A stretch of 64,000 bases of DNA from assembly GCF_932526225.1 (NCBI RefSeq), contig NC_064047.1, forward strand, positions 9,716,494-9,780,493. Reading direction: 5' to 3'. The number at the start of each line of letters is the position of its first letter. Position 1 is the first letter of the stretch. Below are positions 23,400 to 34,469 of this stretch, piece after piece. Source of the DNA: Nematostella vectensis (lineage: Eukaryota > Cnidaria > Anthozoa > Actiniaria > Edwardsiidae). The position numbers and the translations under genes are program-made. Under the pieces are notes generated by a model. The model worked only from the letters and a program-made list of their open reading frames with translations, searched no databases and had not been told where the DNA came from.

Positions 23400-24834
23400 A
23401 TTTAATTGATTAAATATTTTATATTTAATTATATTGATGGCTGCATGAAGTACCCAATCCGTCTTGCAACATTTTGAATATAGTAATTTCTATGCATCTA
23501 AAATATTTATCTCTGAATTCCAGTGAATCATCATTTTATATATATTACATTGATGACCGTTGCCAGGGAAACTTTTATCAGCCATTTACATGCCTGGCTA
23601 TCTATCATTGATATGTATTCATTACTTCTCATCTACTGAGAGGGATTACTTTCGCTTATATTATTGCATGACCTTTGGAGTACTAAAGCCGGCTTGATTA
23701 AACACATACAGTGCATGCTTGATGCATTTGTTGAAGCACATTCATTTATACAAAACTTAAGACCCTTTGAAATATTGTGTGAAATACTGATATTTACTTG
23801 TTATTGGACGTGCATTTATTTCCTCCCTGTAGTCTATTCATCATTCTGATTAAGGAAACAGATTTTGGGACATTCCATAAGCGTATTATTATTGTTGTGT
23901 TATAATTGATTTACCCAGACGCAAACATTGAATAATCGTGTATGCTATTGTTATTGGTTGACAATTCTTCGTAATATGTCCCCGAGATGTCACTTTTTTC
24001 GCTTTGATATGTGCTCATATAAAAAATATATTCTCACATAAAAACTATTCTCAAAGCATCTTTCTTTTATTTGAAAATAAGCTGATCATAAAAAGATTTT
24101 GATTATATAATAGTATACTTGGGATCAGGGCAACCGATTGTGCGTTTTGTTCTAGCTATGCACAAAACTAATGAAAGGGTTATGGTCGATTTACTTTAAC
24201 AAATTAAACTATTACTCGTATCTTAATTGCTAATTGCAGTATTAGTAGGAATGCTTTTAAGCCTAAAAAATATAGCATCCACATATAATTAATAAATTAA
24301 ATTCTAATTAAATAAGCGTCAAAAAGGAATCTAAGGTTATACAAGAAGTAGCATAGTTTCACTTTTTTTTGTGTTTGTAGAGCGTCATTTTGTTCTATTT
24401 GAACATTCACTGCTCGTTTAAGATAAAAGTGTCCTGAACGAGATTTGGATATATATAAAGCAAAGCTCGCAAATCATACAGAATTTTTCAATTGCTTGAA
24501 TTTCATATTGCTAACGCTTGTTTGCAATTTCATGGATAACTTTCATAATTTACACGCAGTTTCATGGCCTTAAAGCTTATTCCTTCTGTGCCCCCTGACG
24601 AAAATTTTACATTGCCTCACCTTCCCCAATGCTGCATTTCCACCAGGGCGACGCGACATACTACACTTCAGATAAGATAGCAACCAAGGAGAGAGTTTAG
24701 GGAGAGTAGACACAAGAGTCCGGAGTTAAGACGCGCTCGAATACAATAATTGCCTTAGGCCTTTGGTGTTGCTTTCGTCGATCCTGATGGAATAAGGGGT
24801 AATTAGCTCAATCGTGTGTGTATCTAGGGCAATA
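23400..24834. other. No gene recognised
   Basis: Very AT-rich sequence with only short chance frames. Confidence 0.5.
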
Positions 24835-25205
24835 TGTGCCTGTCACACAACGAGTAAAGCTTGCGTGACGTAAAATTGTCACGGCAGATGGAATATGACG
24901 TGGTTAGGGACGGACCATTAGAAATTTTATGTAGGGGGGTAGGGAGGGGGTGGGTGAGGGGGGGGGGGTGCCTGAGAAGAAACAAGAAAACAAAAGCAAA
25001 CAAACAAAATACACACATACTAACGAAAAAATATCTATAGCGATTTTTGCTTGTCACACAACGTGCAAAGTTTGCGTGACGTTGCTTTGTCAGGGCAGAT
25101 AAGATATGTGTTTTATTGGCCCAATCGTGAAGACCTGCGTGACGTCGCTGTGCCATAGCCTGCGTAGCAAGCGTTTCTGTGGAGTTTCGAGACGAGAACC
25201 TAGCC
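24835..25205 (+). repeat. Direct repeat around TTGCGTGACGT
   Basis: The word group TGTCACACAACG, TTGCGTGACGT, TGTCA-GGCAGAT occurs at about 24840 and again at about 25053. A third partial copy lies near 25130. The minus-strand frame across it is likely non-coding. Confidence 0.5.
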
Positions 25206-25604
25206 ATTACACATATACCAGACTGTTGTTAGCCTGGATTTGTTGGGTATTGGATTGGTTGCAGGTATTTTTGATATGATATGCCATAACACTGCCCTGA
25301 TTTCGTGATTGCTCTTTTGGATCCGATCTTTTTGTGGTCGAGAGAGTGCGCGTCCATCCTTCTCCTGCTCGTTCTTGTGGCTTTATGAAAAAATAAATAA
25401 AATAAAATAAGGCAAGAGTCAATTTTTTTTTTAATTCGAAAGTTATCACATTTTAGTTCTTCTATTCGAGCATCGAGCATTATTTGCTTAATGCACAAGT
25501 AAATTGTAATTTGTTTGTTGTTGTAGACACGCTTATTGCCGCACACTCGAGCATTGCAAAACTTATATACAACGCGAGCACTGTGCAATCTTAAAGTGCA
25601 GGGA

Positions 25605-25834
25605 GCATTGATCCAATCTGTCCGCCGCCATTTTGTCATACTAGTACGTGTGAAAAAAAATCCATTTCCATCGGCGGATTTGGAGAAGCCAATGCGATAT
25701 TTTCGATTGAATTTGGCAAATAAAGTATCCAACTTTATTTTTAGATGGCTATTTCGCGATTTTAGTACATTACGTGTCTTGCAATAATAAGTAAAAACAA
25801 TAACAAAGGTGTGGCTGACAAGGGCTCTTTAAAG
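25605..25834 (+). mobile_element. MITE family F, copy 1
   Basis: Shares GCCGCCATTTTGTCATACTA, CGATATTTTCGATTGAATTT and GTGTGGCTGACAAGGGCTC with the copies at 42023 and 53933. Ends TTTAA, abutting a MITE C copy. Confidence 0.75.
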
Positions 25835-26023
25835 CCGCATTCTCACCAGTTTACTTCCGGAGGTTCGACGGAAACCTCAACCGTAAAAGACAAAAGAATC
25901 TATTAAAATCCGAGTTATTAAAAGGCCATCCGCTCTTAATTAGCAACCACATCCTCAAAGAAACTTCCAATAAACACACTGCCTTAAGTCTGTCTGAAGT
26001 AAACTGGTGATAATGCGGCTTTA
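25831..26023 (+). repeat. MITE family C, copy 4
   Basis: The best-preserved small copy: AAAGCCGCATTCTCACCAGT at the left and its near-exact complement (ACTGGTGATAATGCGGCTTT) at the right. Confidence 0.8.
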
Positions 26024-26052
26024 AGTTGACCAATTTACTTACGTGCGATTGC

Positions 26053-26101
26053 AAAGAAATTTTTGGTTATCGGAAAATGATCGTGCTAGCGTGCTGACAC
26101 T
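26053..26101 (+). repeat. 49-base dispersed repeat, inverted copy near 48075
   Basis: GAAATTTTTGGTTATCGGAA and the next 29 bases match the complement of about 48073-48122 with about two differences. Confidence 0.7.
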
Positions 26102-26139
26102 TGCTTATGGGTATAGCACTTCAGTTTCTGTCGAATGAT

Positions 26140-26270
26140 GATGCCAGGCTTTTTCATATGTGCCAAATTAGGGGTCATGAGAGCTATCAAAAGAATCTCT
26201 GGAACAGTATTCCACCTGACATGCGTGATCTTTCCAAACCAAACTTTAAGAAATATATACAATTATTATT
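26140..26270 (+). mobile_element. Non-LTR retrotransposon C-terminal scrap
   Basis: The frame contains NLWNSIPPDMRDLSKPNFKK. This resembles the LWN-S-LP segment near the end of many LINE reverse-transcriptase proteins. The rest of the element is absent. Confidence 0.5.
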
Positions 26271-26378
26271 GCTGTCGTTAGGCAGCAACACTATTCAGGT
26301 TGCCTGTGTTGCCCAGTTAGTAGATGGATCTTTGGATCCATGGTTGGTCGCCTCGATTGCATGTTCGTAGTCAAAGAT

Positions 26379-26438
26379 ATTCCATATATGGAACCTCTAC
26401 TACTCGTCAATATTCCATATATGGAATAGTTTTCCATA
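26379..26438. repeat. Paired ATTCCATATATGGAAT palindromes
   Basis: Two nearly identical 15-16 base perfect palindromes about 30 bases apart, followed by a partial third. Confidence 0.7.
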
Positions 26439-26864
26439 GGGGCTGTGTCAGCGTAAATTTCAACTTTGTGTTGGAGGATTTTCGGTGAAGAAAGAGCAAG
26501 ATTTATATCAAGAGAGGTGAGTGTTTGCAATATTTGTCGTTCCTATCGTATCGAAAACTTACCGCAGTATGGTGGCCCAGTGTTATAATAGTAAAACCAA
26601 TCACAATACTGGAAATCAACTAAAAAAAGTTATAAAATAAAACAAATTAAAATCCTAATTCCTTTATTTTATATTTATTTTCTTTTATTTTTTTATTATT
26701 TGAAAAAAATACAAAAAAATATTGTGACAAAAAAAAATTGGCAAAAAAATTGCAAACATAAAATATTAATTGAAACATCCCGCACGAAATTTATTCACAC
26801 GACAAAATTATATAAAACTGATAAAAAAATCTGGACGTCCAAAAATAAAATGCATTGAAAAACA

Positions 26865-26957
26865 ACATTGAAAATAAACATTGAAAAACAACATTGAAAA
26901 TCAACATTGAAAAACAACATTGAAAATAAACATTAAAAAACCAACATTGAAAACCAA
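26865..26957 (+). repeat. AACATTGAAAAACAAC tandem repeat
   Basis: About six copies of a 14-16 base unit. Confidence 0.8.
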
Positions 26958-27104
26958 AGGTAAATTTCACCAACATAGAAATTCGGAAATGAAAATGAAT
27001 TTCGCGTTTTCTCTACGCGGCCCATCGTTATAATAACAAAGGGATCTGGTGACACAATAAGGACGATGGCCTAGTGTTATACACGGCAAAAAAGTCGAGT
27101 TTGC

Positions 27105-27545
27105 CACTTGCGATTACCCGTGGATTACCCGAGGAATAAACCAAGTAATCTCCACGTCTTCCCTCTTCTTTCCGTTAAGATTACTCCCAGATAATCCACG
27201 GTGCGATTACGCTAGTATAAGTGCACTATTCTCTGGTTATCCACGCCGGGATTACCCAAAGAGAACTTGAGTAATCTTGGGTTTTCCATGGCGGGATTAC
27301 TTTAGTAAACCGCTGGTATTCTCGGGTCTTCCACTGGGCGGGATTATTTAAGTAAACCGCTGGTATTCTCGGGTTTTCCAGGGCGGGATTATTTTAGTAA
27401 ACCGCTGGTATTCTCGGGTCTACCAGGGCGGGATTATTTAAGTAAACTGCTGGTATTCTCGGGTTTTCCTGGGCGGGATTATTTTAGTAAACCGCTTGTA
27501 TCCTCGGGCTTTCCAGGGCGGGATTATATAAGCAAACCGCGAAAG
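27105..27545 (+). repeat. Minisatellite, about 57-60-base unit
   Basis: Unit includes GGGCGGGATTATTTAAGTAA and CCGCTGGTATTCTCGGG. At least five clear copies at 27280-27540, degenerating leftward into GATTACCC words. Confidence 0.8.
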
Positions 27546-28308
27546 CGAACACAATGGAACATAGAATATAAATATTGCATTGTAATTTGTTTATTTTAAT
27601 GTATTTACTATATCAATAGTTCAATAAATAATCAATAGAATATACGCATTCGCAAACCTCAACAGTAACATATTTACATTTTTGTGTCAATAAACATTTG
27701 ACCATATTATCAATGTGGGATCATTAGAAATCTAGTGGCCCTATTTTTAAACCTTTATACCATAGAATATTTCAATAATAATATACCATAGAATATATCA
27801 ATGATAATTTTCTTTAAATGTTAGATTTTCAAAACGTTAACCTAACCTCCCATTCGGGGGTTTAAAATTCAAATCACAGTGTCATGATAAAAAGAAAAAA
27901 TCTGCAGAGGGTGGCAATTGGCGTTAGCCATTGTGTTAAGCCATTTATAACCATCCTGGTAAAAGAAGCCAACTTACCCCAAAGGTAAGAAGGCCCATTT
28001 CACAAGCTGAAATAGCAGGTGTATCATTTTTGTTTTACTTATTTCTAACAATTTGTCAATTGCAATTACAAGATTGATAACAGTCGTAGCAAATGTGATC
28101 ACTGAATGAGGCTCAAAATGATTTTCAGTAATTTAAAGAGCACTTGTACGGTTGGTTGAAATTTCATTGTTTTTATCTTCTTATATAAGAAGACTGAAAA
28201 ACCACTTAAAGCCTCCTTAATTAAGTGACCCAACTTTCTAGTCCTCAGATACTGCAACCTCTCTTAGTTCATATGGGACAGCCTCACTTGTGTGATCACT
28301 GCTGTCCC

Positions 28309-28543
28309 CTACCACTCTTCTGTTTGTCTCTTCTGTTGTGGGGTCTGTAAATGCCCACGCCTTCTATCAAGTTCACTAAAGAAATTATTTACTTCCATAG
28401 AGCGCCACTTAAGTGGTCTCACTCTGTATCTCTCCTCGCCATCTGATTCCTCTGATGACATCAGCTCTAGGATGACTGTCTTTCCGAGTTCCGTTTCTCT
28501 TTCTTCATCTCTCATCATTTCACCTCTAAACTTCAATTTCTAA
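28309..28543 (-). pseudogene. Exon-like fragment with SSEESD and PLKWRS motifs
   Basis: A minus-strand frame follows an acceptor-like TGTTTTAG. It contains ELGKTVILELMSSEESDGEE and VRPLKWRSMEVNNFFSELD. I associate the acidic SSEES stretch followed by a P-L-x-W-R-S motif with repetitive, element-derived genes in marine invertebrate genomes, though I cannot name the family. No flanking exons were established. It sits just outside the 5-kb transposon and is not part of its 664-codon gene. Confidence 0.4.
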
Positions 28544-28849
28544 AACATGAATAATAGAAGTAAAGTTACTATGCCACACTGTGTTATTTAAGACTGTGTT
28601 TTATTTTGACAAGGGGCATATCATTTTAAGAAGTTAAGATATTTCAGTTGGAATTTAATCAAAAGAACAGATATTGTATTTTTAAGGTGACGTGGGTTCG
28701 ATGTTTTATAATTTGTTTATGAAATTTAAACCAAGACTTGTTGCGCTGCTATTTGTAATCCAATCCGCATTTGGCATTTCATTGAAAGCACCATTTTCGA
28801 TAAAACATATACTTTTTAGTATATATATAATATTGCTTTCACATCCTCT

Positions 28850-29122
28850 TAATATTTTGCATCGGTAGTAGAAGGGTTGTTCGAGTGTATTACTCAGTGT
28901 GCTTGTGTCATTCCATCTTCTCGGCCAAACCGGCTGCCTAAAATGTGTCGGTAAATATTCGCTCGTGTGAAAAAGGATTTCGTGGTGAAATACACGTTTG
29001 GTTGTCAGATGAATATTAATTTTTAGGGGTGATGTTTACCGGAAATGAGATTTATAGTGTCGGAGTCATGTGTCGGAACCTCAAAATGTTAAGAGTGTGA
29101 TGGAAGGTCAAAAGTTTGGTTG
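28850..29122 (+). repeat. Dispersed repeat D, copy 1
   Basis: TTAATATTTTGCATCGGTAG through TCAAAAGTTTGGTTG matches 44490-44745 with scattered substitutions and small indels. Confidence 0.8.
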
Positions 29123-29691
29123 ATCTAACCACCAGAGTGAAGTTAGTTCCTTATTCGCAGTTCCTTTTTCATATCAAACTTTTGGTGTTATTCAAACTCG
29201 CTCGGCCGCTTTTTTAGAGACTGAGACTAGGAGCTGTGTAACCTGGCAAATTACAAATGGGTTTTCTCTGAGCTATCCAAGATGGCGGACGAAGAGCGAT
29301 TATTTTTGGAAAACAGGGCTATTTAACCTGAGATTTCTGCTTATAGAAGCGAAAAATACCTATTTTTCTCATCAAATACCCCTGTAGGGGCTAGATCTTT
29401 CTTCTGCCAGCCTAACTTGTGGAAAAAAGCCCTCGTAGGTATTTTAATCGACTACGTCCTTGTGTGATCCTGATGCTGAAGAGTACAGAAACACCCGAAG
29501 GACGAGAAGCTAAGTATTCCTTTCTAATATTTCCGTTTTTTGTTTGTATAATTTTGGCGCAATTCTTATCTAGATAATCTTCACGGGTTGTTTTTTGGGG
29601 ATCATCTTGCAGAATCTCGGTAAACTTAGGCGGGAAGAGGTTCAAAAGTTTAGTCGTCTCGTTTGCTTGTTCATGATAGATATCTACTAAA

Positions 29692-32600
29692 ATGATGGTG
29701 CAAGGGTATTTGACAAATTTTTCACAAGGTCCTCCATTGAAAAAACAAAGATTGGCTTACATGCTACCTCAAGTCCGTGAAATCGGGCTGTGTGATTCTC
29801 GGGACTCGAGAATCGGAGAGCTCGAGAATCAGCTGTCAGAGCTAAAACATCGACTCGCTGATGTTGTCAAAGAGAGAGATGGCATGAGAAAGGAGCTAGG
29901 CAAGGAAAAAAAGCCCTTTCTTCAGCCGAGAAAGCCTTTTTGTGACCTTGAGCCAAAAGCTCAATTTCACAAAAAGTCAGAGATTAAAAAATGGCTTGAG
30001 AAGCAATTTGAGAAGCTTCCAACAGATTGGAAAGTTGTTGAGGTTTGTTTAGAATTTTTGTACACATGGAAACAACCTAAATTTACCAATTCTGTTATAA
30101 TGGCATTTGTTTATCATAAAATGTTTCCTTATCTCTAGGTTCAACTTGAAGTTGGTCAGTTTTGCCCTACATTTCAATGTTTCCTTATCTCTAGGTTCAA
30201 CTTGAAGTTGGTATGGTCAGTTTTGCCCTACATTTCAATGAGAGGGTTGAGCCTGAGGAGATTGACCATAAAAAGATCCAAAGAGCTCTCAAGGTAGGTA
30301 TTATAGAAGTACATGTACAGTACTGTAGGTTTCTTATTTTTTCTATATTTAGATTATTTTTATAATCTCAGGCCAAAGATGATGGTGATGTTTCTGACTC
30401 AGCATACCATGAGCTAAAGATGGTAGCTGGGTCCAGCTTGCCATCACTGTATGGGATACAGAAAGAGAGAAAAGCTCAAAATGCAATCATTCCTATTACA
30501 GAATTTGAAGGGGTTAGTCTGTTGATAGTCTTAATTCTGATTTGCTTTGTGCACAGCACATTTTGCATCCTTTAAAACAAGCAAATACTGTACAAACCCA
30601 ATAATTCATTAAACAAAGTTTCTCCTTTCAGAATGCAAAAGGATGTTCAAGATCCATCAAGGACATTCTAAGTTATAGTTCAGATGTCATTGGAAATGCA
30701 GGGGGCAATGTTATAACCCTTCGGTTTTCTGGTGATGGTAGAAAAACCACCAAAAAACTCGGGAGTGTTATGACAACCTTCTGCTTTCCAGCAGAAAACT
30801 CTGTTAAAAGAAGCCCAGAAAGGGAATACTGTATATCTATATATGATGGTGAGTTGGTTGCAGCTAATTTATTGCAGCTGTAAGCGAGAACAAATCTTCC
30901 TAATGATATAGTCAACTAAAGCCATATATCTGTGAACACTTTTTATTATAGGCAAGGAGTCATATGACATCCTAAAGGCGACCTTGAGAGGGGTTTTTGA
31001 TGAGATGAAGGCCCTAGGGAGAACTGGCATTCTTGTTAATGGCCTTGAATACACTATTGATTGGTAGGTTTCATTTTTTTTGCAACCAATAATCTTATGA
31101 TCTGGCATTAAACAGGACATATGTAACTTTTATCCCTTTTTTAAGGGTGATGTGTGCTGACTGGAAGTTCATGGCGTGTATTCTCGGAATTAATAGTCCC
31201 TGTGCCTTGTACTTCTGCATTTGGTGCGAATGCAGCAAAAGGATGATCAGAGACTTTTCTAGTAAGTTTTTTAATTTTGTTACTTATATAATGAATGTTA
31301 TGTAATGAATTAAATGATTTTTGTTTTTATGAATTATTCCATTGTCAGCTATATTATAAATAACTAGATAAATTTGATAAAAATTTCAGTCCCACAATGG
31401 CCCATAACCAGAACCTTAAACCAGTGCCGTGCACGTGTTGGGTGTCCAAATGCCAAGGGAGTTCAATGTTTACCTCTCGTGGACATTGAATTTACCAAGG
31501 TCATACCCGACACCCTGCACCTCAAATTGAGGATCATGGGAAAACTTCTCAACCAGGTAAAATTATGCTTATTTAACAAATTCAAATCTCCATTGAGCCA
31601 TTTTTTAAAAAAGTTCCTGGTATATATTAAACTTCTAGGTTGCTTGCTGGGCTATAGAGCAGAATGTTAAAAAAGCCATGGAAGAAGCAATAGAAGCTTT
31701 GGGTAAATAAAAATTTCATGTATAGGGTAAATGGGTATAGGGGATGTCTTATGGTGATTATCATTTTGTTTTCTTGCCATATTGTATTTGCAGGTGTGAG
31801 GTTTTGTTTCTATGATGTCCAGGATGACAGTGGCAAAACCACAACCAAGTGGAGCTCTTTGGATTGTAAGTAAATAACTGACTAATAGAAAAGACTGTTA
31901 TAATAACTGAAACTAATATGAAATTACTATAAAGTTTCGTTATTTATTTTCTTTGAATCCTCTTTTCCTTATAAAGGTGATGATTTGGAAACTATCATTA
32001 GGGGGCTTGATATCCATGCCTTCCTAGGAGACATGGAGAACAAGTCCATCACCAGCCTTGACTGTCTGACCAAAGCCCAGCTAGTGGAGGAATGTAGGAA
32101 GTTCCATCTGAGGTCGACAGGCACCAAGGACTTCCTACGTGCCACACTCAAGGATCATCTTGACCGCAACAACATAGTGTTTGAGGTATGATTTTTATTT
32201 TCATTATAAAAAAGACCAGCACACCCAGGATACTACTGTGTATAAAGCTAATTTAACAATTGCTTTGTGTTTTGTAGCCATCGTCCACTCCCACTTGTGA
32301 GAAAACAGTTCTTAGCATATCAGAGCTGACACAAGTGTGGAAAAGTTTGATGGTCCTCACTGATGCTCTTGGGGCAAATCCTGGAGATGAAGCATATCTT
32401 CGAGCAGATGCTTTTCAAGAAAAGGCCCGCCAATGGGGAACCAAATTTAGAAAAGCCACGTTTGATGAGGTAATTCTACATCCCTGTGGTTAGTTGAACT
32501 GGCAGGACACAAGCCTCATTTGATCATATGTCACTGAAAAAATAAAATCAGTAGATATATTATTTTAATTGTGCTTTCTTTTATCTCTCCACAGGATGTA

Positions 32601-33001
32601 ATTCCATATATACATGGTAAGATTAAAATGAGATTCCTTAATTGACTTGGGATCTCCGAGACCAAGTAATTTTATGCATTTTTTTCTCTACAGTTCTTGT
32701 TTATCATGTCCCCCAATTTTTGGAGATTCATGGCACGATCCACCAGTTCAATTGCCAGACAGTGGAAAAGAAAAACCACATGCAGAACAAGACATTCCAC
32801 AGGGGTAGCCAGAAAGGGGGGAAAAATAGCAACTACACTGTACAGGTAATTCCAAGTGAAAAAAACGTCATGTTATCTAGACTAATCGCTTGCTACAACT
32901 GTGTATTTTTATCTCTATAGATCATGGAGAGGGAAAACAGAAAACTGTTCAGTAGGGAAAATAATTTGGAAAGGGTCAAGAGAAAATATCAAAAGCAGTG
33001 A
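29692..33001 (+). CDS. Putative transposase, 14 exons, 664 aa, intact
   Basis: Exons: 29692-30042, 30195-30293, 30372-30512, 30632-30848, 30952-31063, 31146-31261, 31390-31556, 31639-31702, 31794-31865, 31977-32185, 32278-32469, 32595-32616, 32694-32845, 32921-33001. All introns are GT-AG, every phase fits, and the 1995 bases contain no internal stop. Features: basic PPLKKQR 14-20; coiled coil about 41-74; strand with SGDG (D232); ADWKF (D312) followed by C331-x2-C334-x-C336; SAP-like helix pair about 475-508 (LTKAQLVEECRKF, STGTKDFL); H-x-VPQFLEIHG then TVEKKN (E612). The order D, D plus cysteines, E fits an RNase-H-fold transposase, but the catalytic assignment is inference. Start ATG 29692 is followed by a second ATG. 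An upstream ATG at 29282 opens only a 14-codon frame. Confidence 0.85.
30121..30238 (+). repeat. 56-base tandem duplication of a splice acceptor
   Basis: Bases 30121-30176, with the acceptor ATCTCTAG, the exon-2 start and following exon text, are repeated at 30177-30238. The second copy has five extra bases (TATGG). Only the second acceptor keeps the reading frame. Confidence 0.9.
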
Positions 33002-33242
33002 AGACAAAGAAAAAATGTATTTATTTATTTATTATATTTTTGGTGCTATTTATTACTGTTGTAAATATCACTATTTATAACTTGTATAACTATTTGTACC
33101 CACATTATTATATAAAGGCATTAAAACCATCAAAACAATCTGTATCATTCCCTGGATCTAAATTCCCCCTCTTTATTTTCGACTGGAAATACAGTGAAAT
33201 CGGTTGAAACAGATGTCAACAATTAGTTTATATAGAGAGATT

Positions 33243-34085
33243 TTAACTTACCGAGCCATAGTTGTGAAGCATATTCCGTCTACGCCGTACGAAGCTGATC
33301 TCCAAAAAGCTCAGCGGGGGATACTTGCGCTCTAGCGGTCGACACATACTAGGCCTTTCTTCCTCTGACCCATATTCAGAGATGTAAGTACAACGGGGGC
33401 ACGAACTATGATCATAATTAATCCTTAGCTCGTATCCTCATGATATCCACATCTTCGAAGATGAGTCAACTTCACATATTGTACTCGAATCTGGCAGTTG
33501 CCGAGCCATAAACTCCGTACCAATAACGGTGCCAAACTCGACAGCAGTGCACGGGAACCGAATATTACGGGTCCCTGAAAAATCCAGCTTTCGTGAGGTA
33601 GCAAAAGAAAATGTCCCTTTACCAAACAAAGCGGAAAAACCCCCCTTTGAAAGTGGGACTTTCACTTGTACTCTCCGAATGAGTCCCGTGTCATTCTCGG
33701 GTGTACGAAATTGGAGCTCATCGAACAGTGCATGTCGAATCAGCCACAATTCCTTATCCTCGGAGCAAAGAATGGGAAGCTTTTCTCTTGCTACCTCACT
33801 ACTGTCGGGGTTCCCAGCATTCACGGCTAAATAGCATGACAACTGCGGATTCAATGAAAGAGAAACCGTAGAATTATATCTATCGCTGTAGCCTTTCCAT
33901 TTCACAAAGGCATAGTCTCCCTCAACGTTTAAAACTCTCTCTATCTCCCAGACTTTTTCTTCTTCCTCTTTCTCTTCTTTCACGTACGTATCAACTGAGG
34001 AATGGTCTAAATATTTGACCAAGCGATCCGGTTTCTTTATAATTCTTCCACTACGAGTCTTTAGAGAATCAGTGTTTGCCGCCAT
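33243..34085 (-). CDS. Chromodomain protein of the transposon
   Basis: ATG at 34085-34083 opens 215 codons to TGA at 33440-33438. A basic N-terminus (RSGRIIKKPDRL) precedes an acidic linker and a chromodomain at about 45-72 (VWEIERVLNVEG, FVKWKGYS). HP1-type cage positions read W, W and Y. The usual NTWEPE segment after KWKGYS is absent, so the domain is divergent. The C-terminal part is unrecognised. The same frame stays open past the TGA for 64 more codons (SSCPRCTYISEYG and onward) to TAA at 33245-33243, so readthrough or a recent nonsense change is possible. It probably guides integration or binds histones for the element, by analogy with chromodomain-bearing retrotransposons. This is inference. 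Confidence 0.7.
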
Positions 34086-34469
34086 GTTTGTTGGAGAAGC
34101 GCGAAAGGGGAAACTCCAGTACTTCTAAATATGGGCATATATGACCATATAAGGCACAGCGAACGAAGGACACTATCCGTGGGGAATATGTTTGATATGC
34201 GTCTGTTTCCTTATTCGCTCAGTTCCTTATTCAAATCCGGGGGGGGGGGAATTACATGATACCTTTTAATTCCAGTTGAAACAGTATTTAGGCATAACAT
34301 TTTATTCAGAACAAGTCCAACAGCATTTTCGTCGGGTAAATTTGGATGCTTTAACGTGCTCGCTGCTAAGCGAAGCTGTGAACATGAGACTCTATCTGCT
34401 ACAAAAGGTCAAATTACGCAATGCGTGCAATCGCTTTCACAAATGAATCTAGCCACACCACACCACACC

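Larger units (their letters stand above)
29170..34199 (+). mobile_element. Complete two-gene DNA transposon with CATATCAAAC terminal inverted repeats
   Basis: The left end CATATCAAAC (29170-29179) is exactly mirrored at 34190-34199. The left subterminal text (CAAACTCGCTCGGCC) matches one end of MITE family A. About 115 bases at the right end match the other end (ACATATTCCCCACGGATAGT and beyond). Inside are a plus-strand 14-exon gene (29692-33001) and a minus-strand chromodomain gene (34085-33438). They are convergent. Both frames are essentially open, which suggests recent activity. Candidate D/D/E acids and a Cys cluster in the large gene support a transposase. I could not assign a superfamily. 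Outside each end lies an imperfect direct repeat starting TTCCTTATTCGC (29147 and 34207). Confidence 0.85.

Noticed and set aside
33243..34085. Chromodomain as part of a chromovirus (Ty3/gypsy) integrase
   Set aside because: No reverse transcriptase or integrase is attached, the gene has its own ATG, and it lies inside a CATATCAAAC-ended DNA element.
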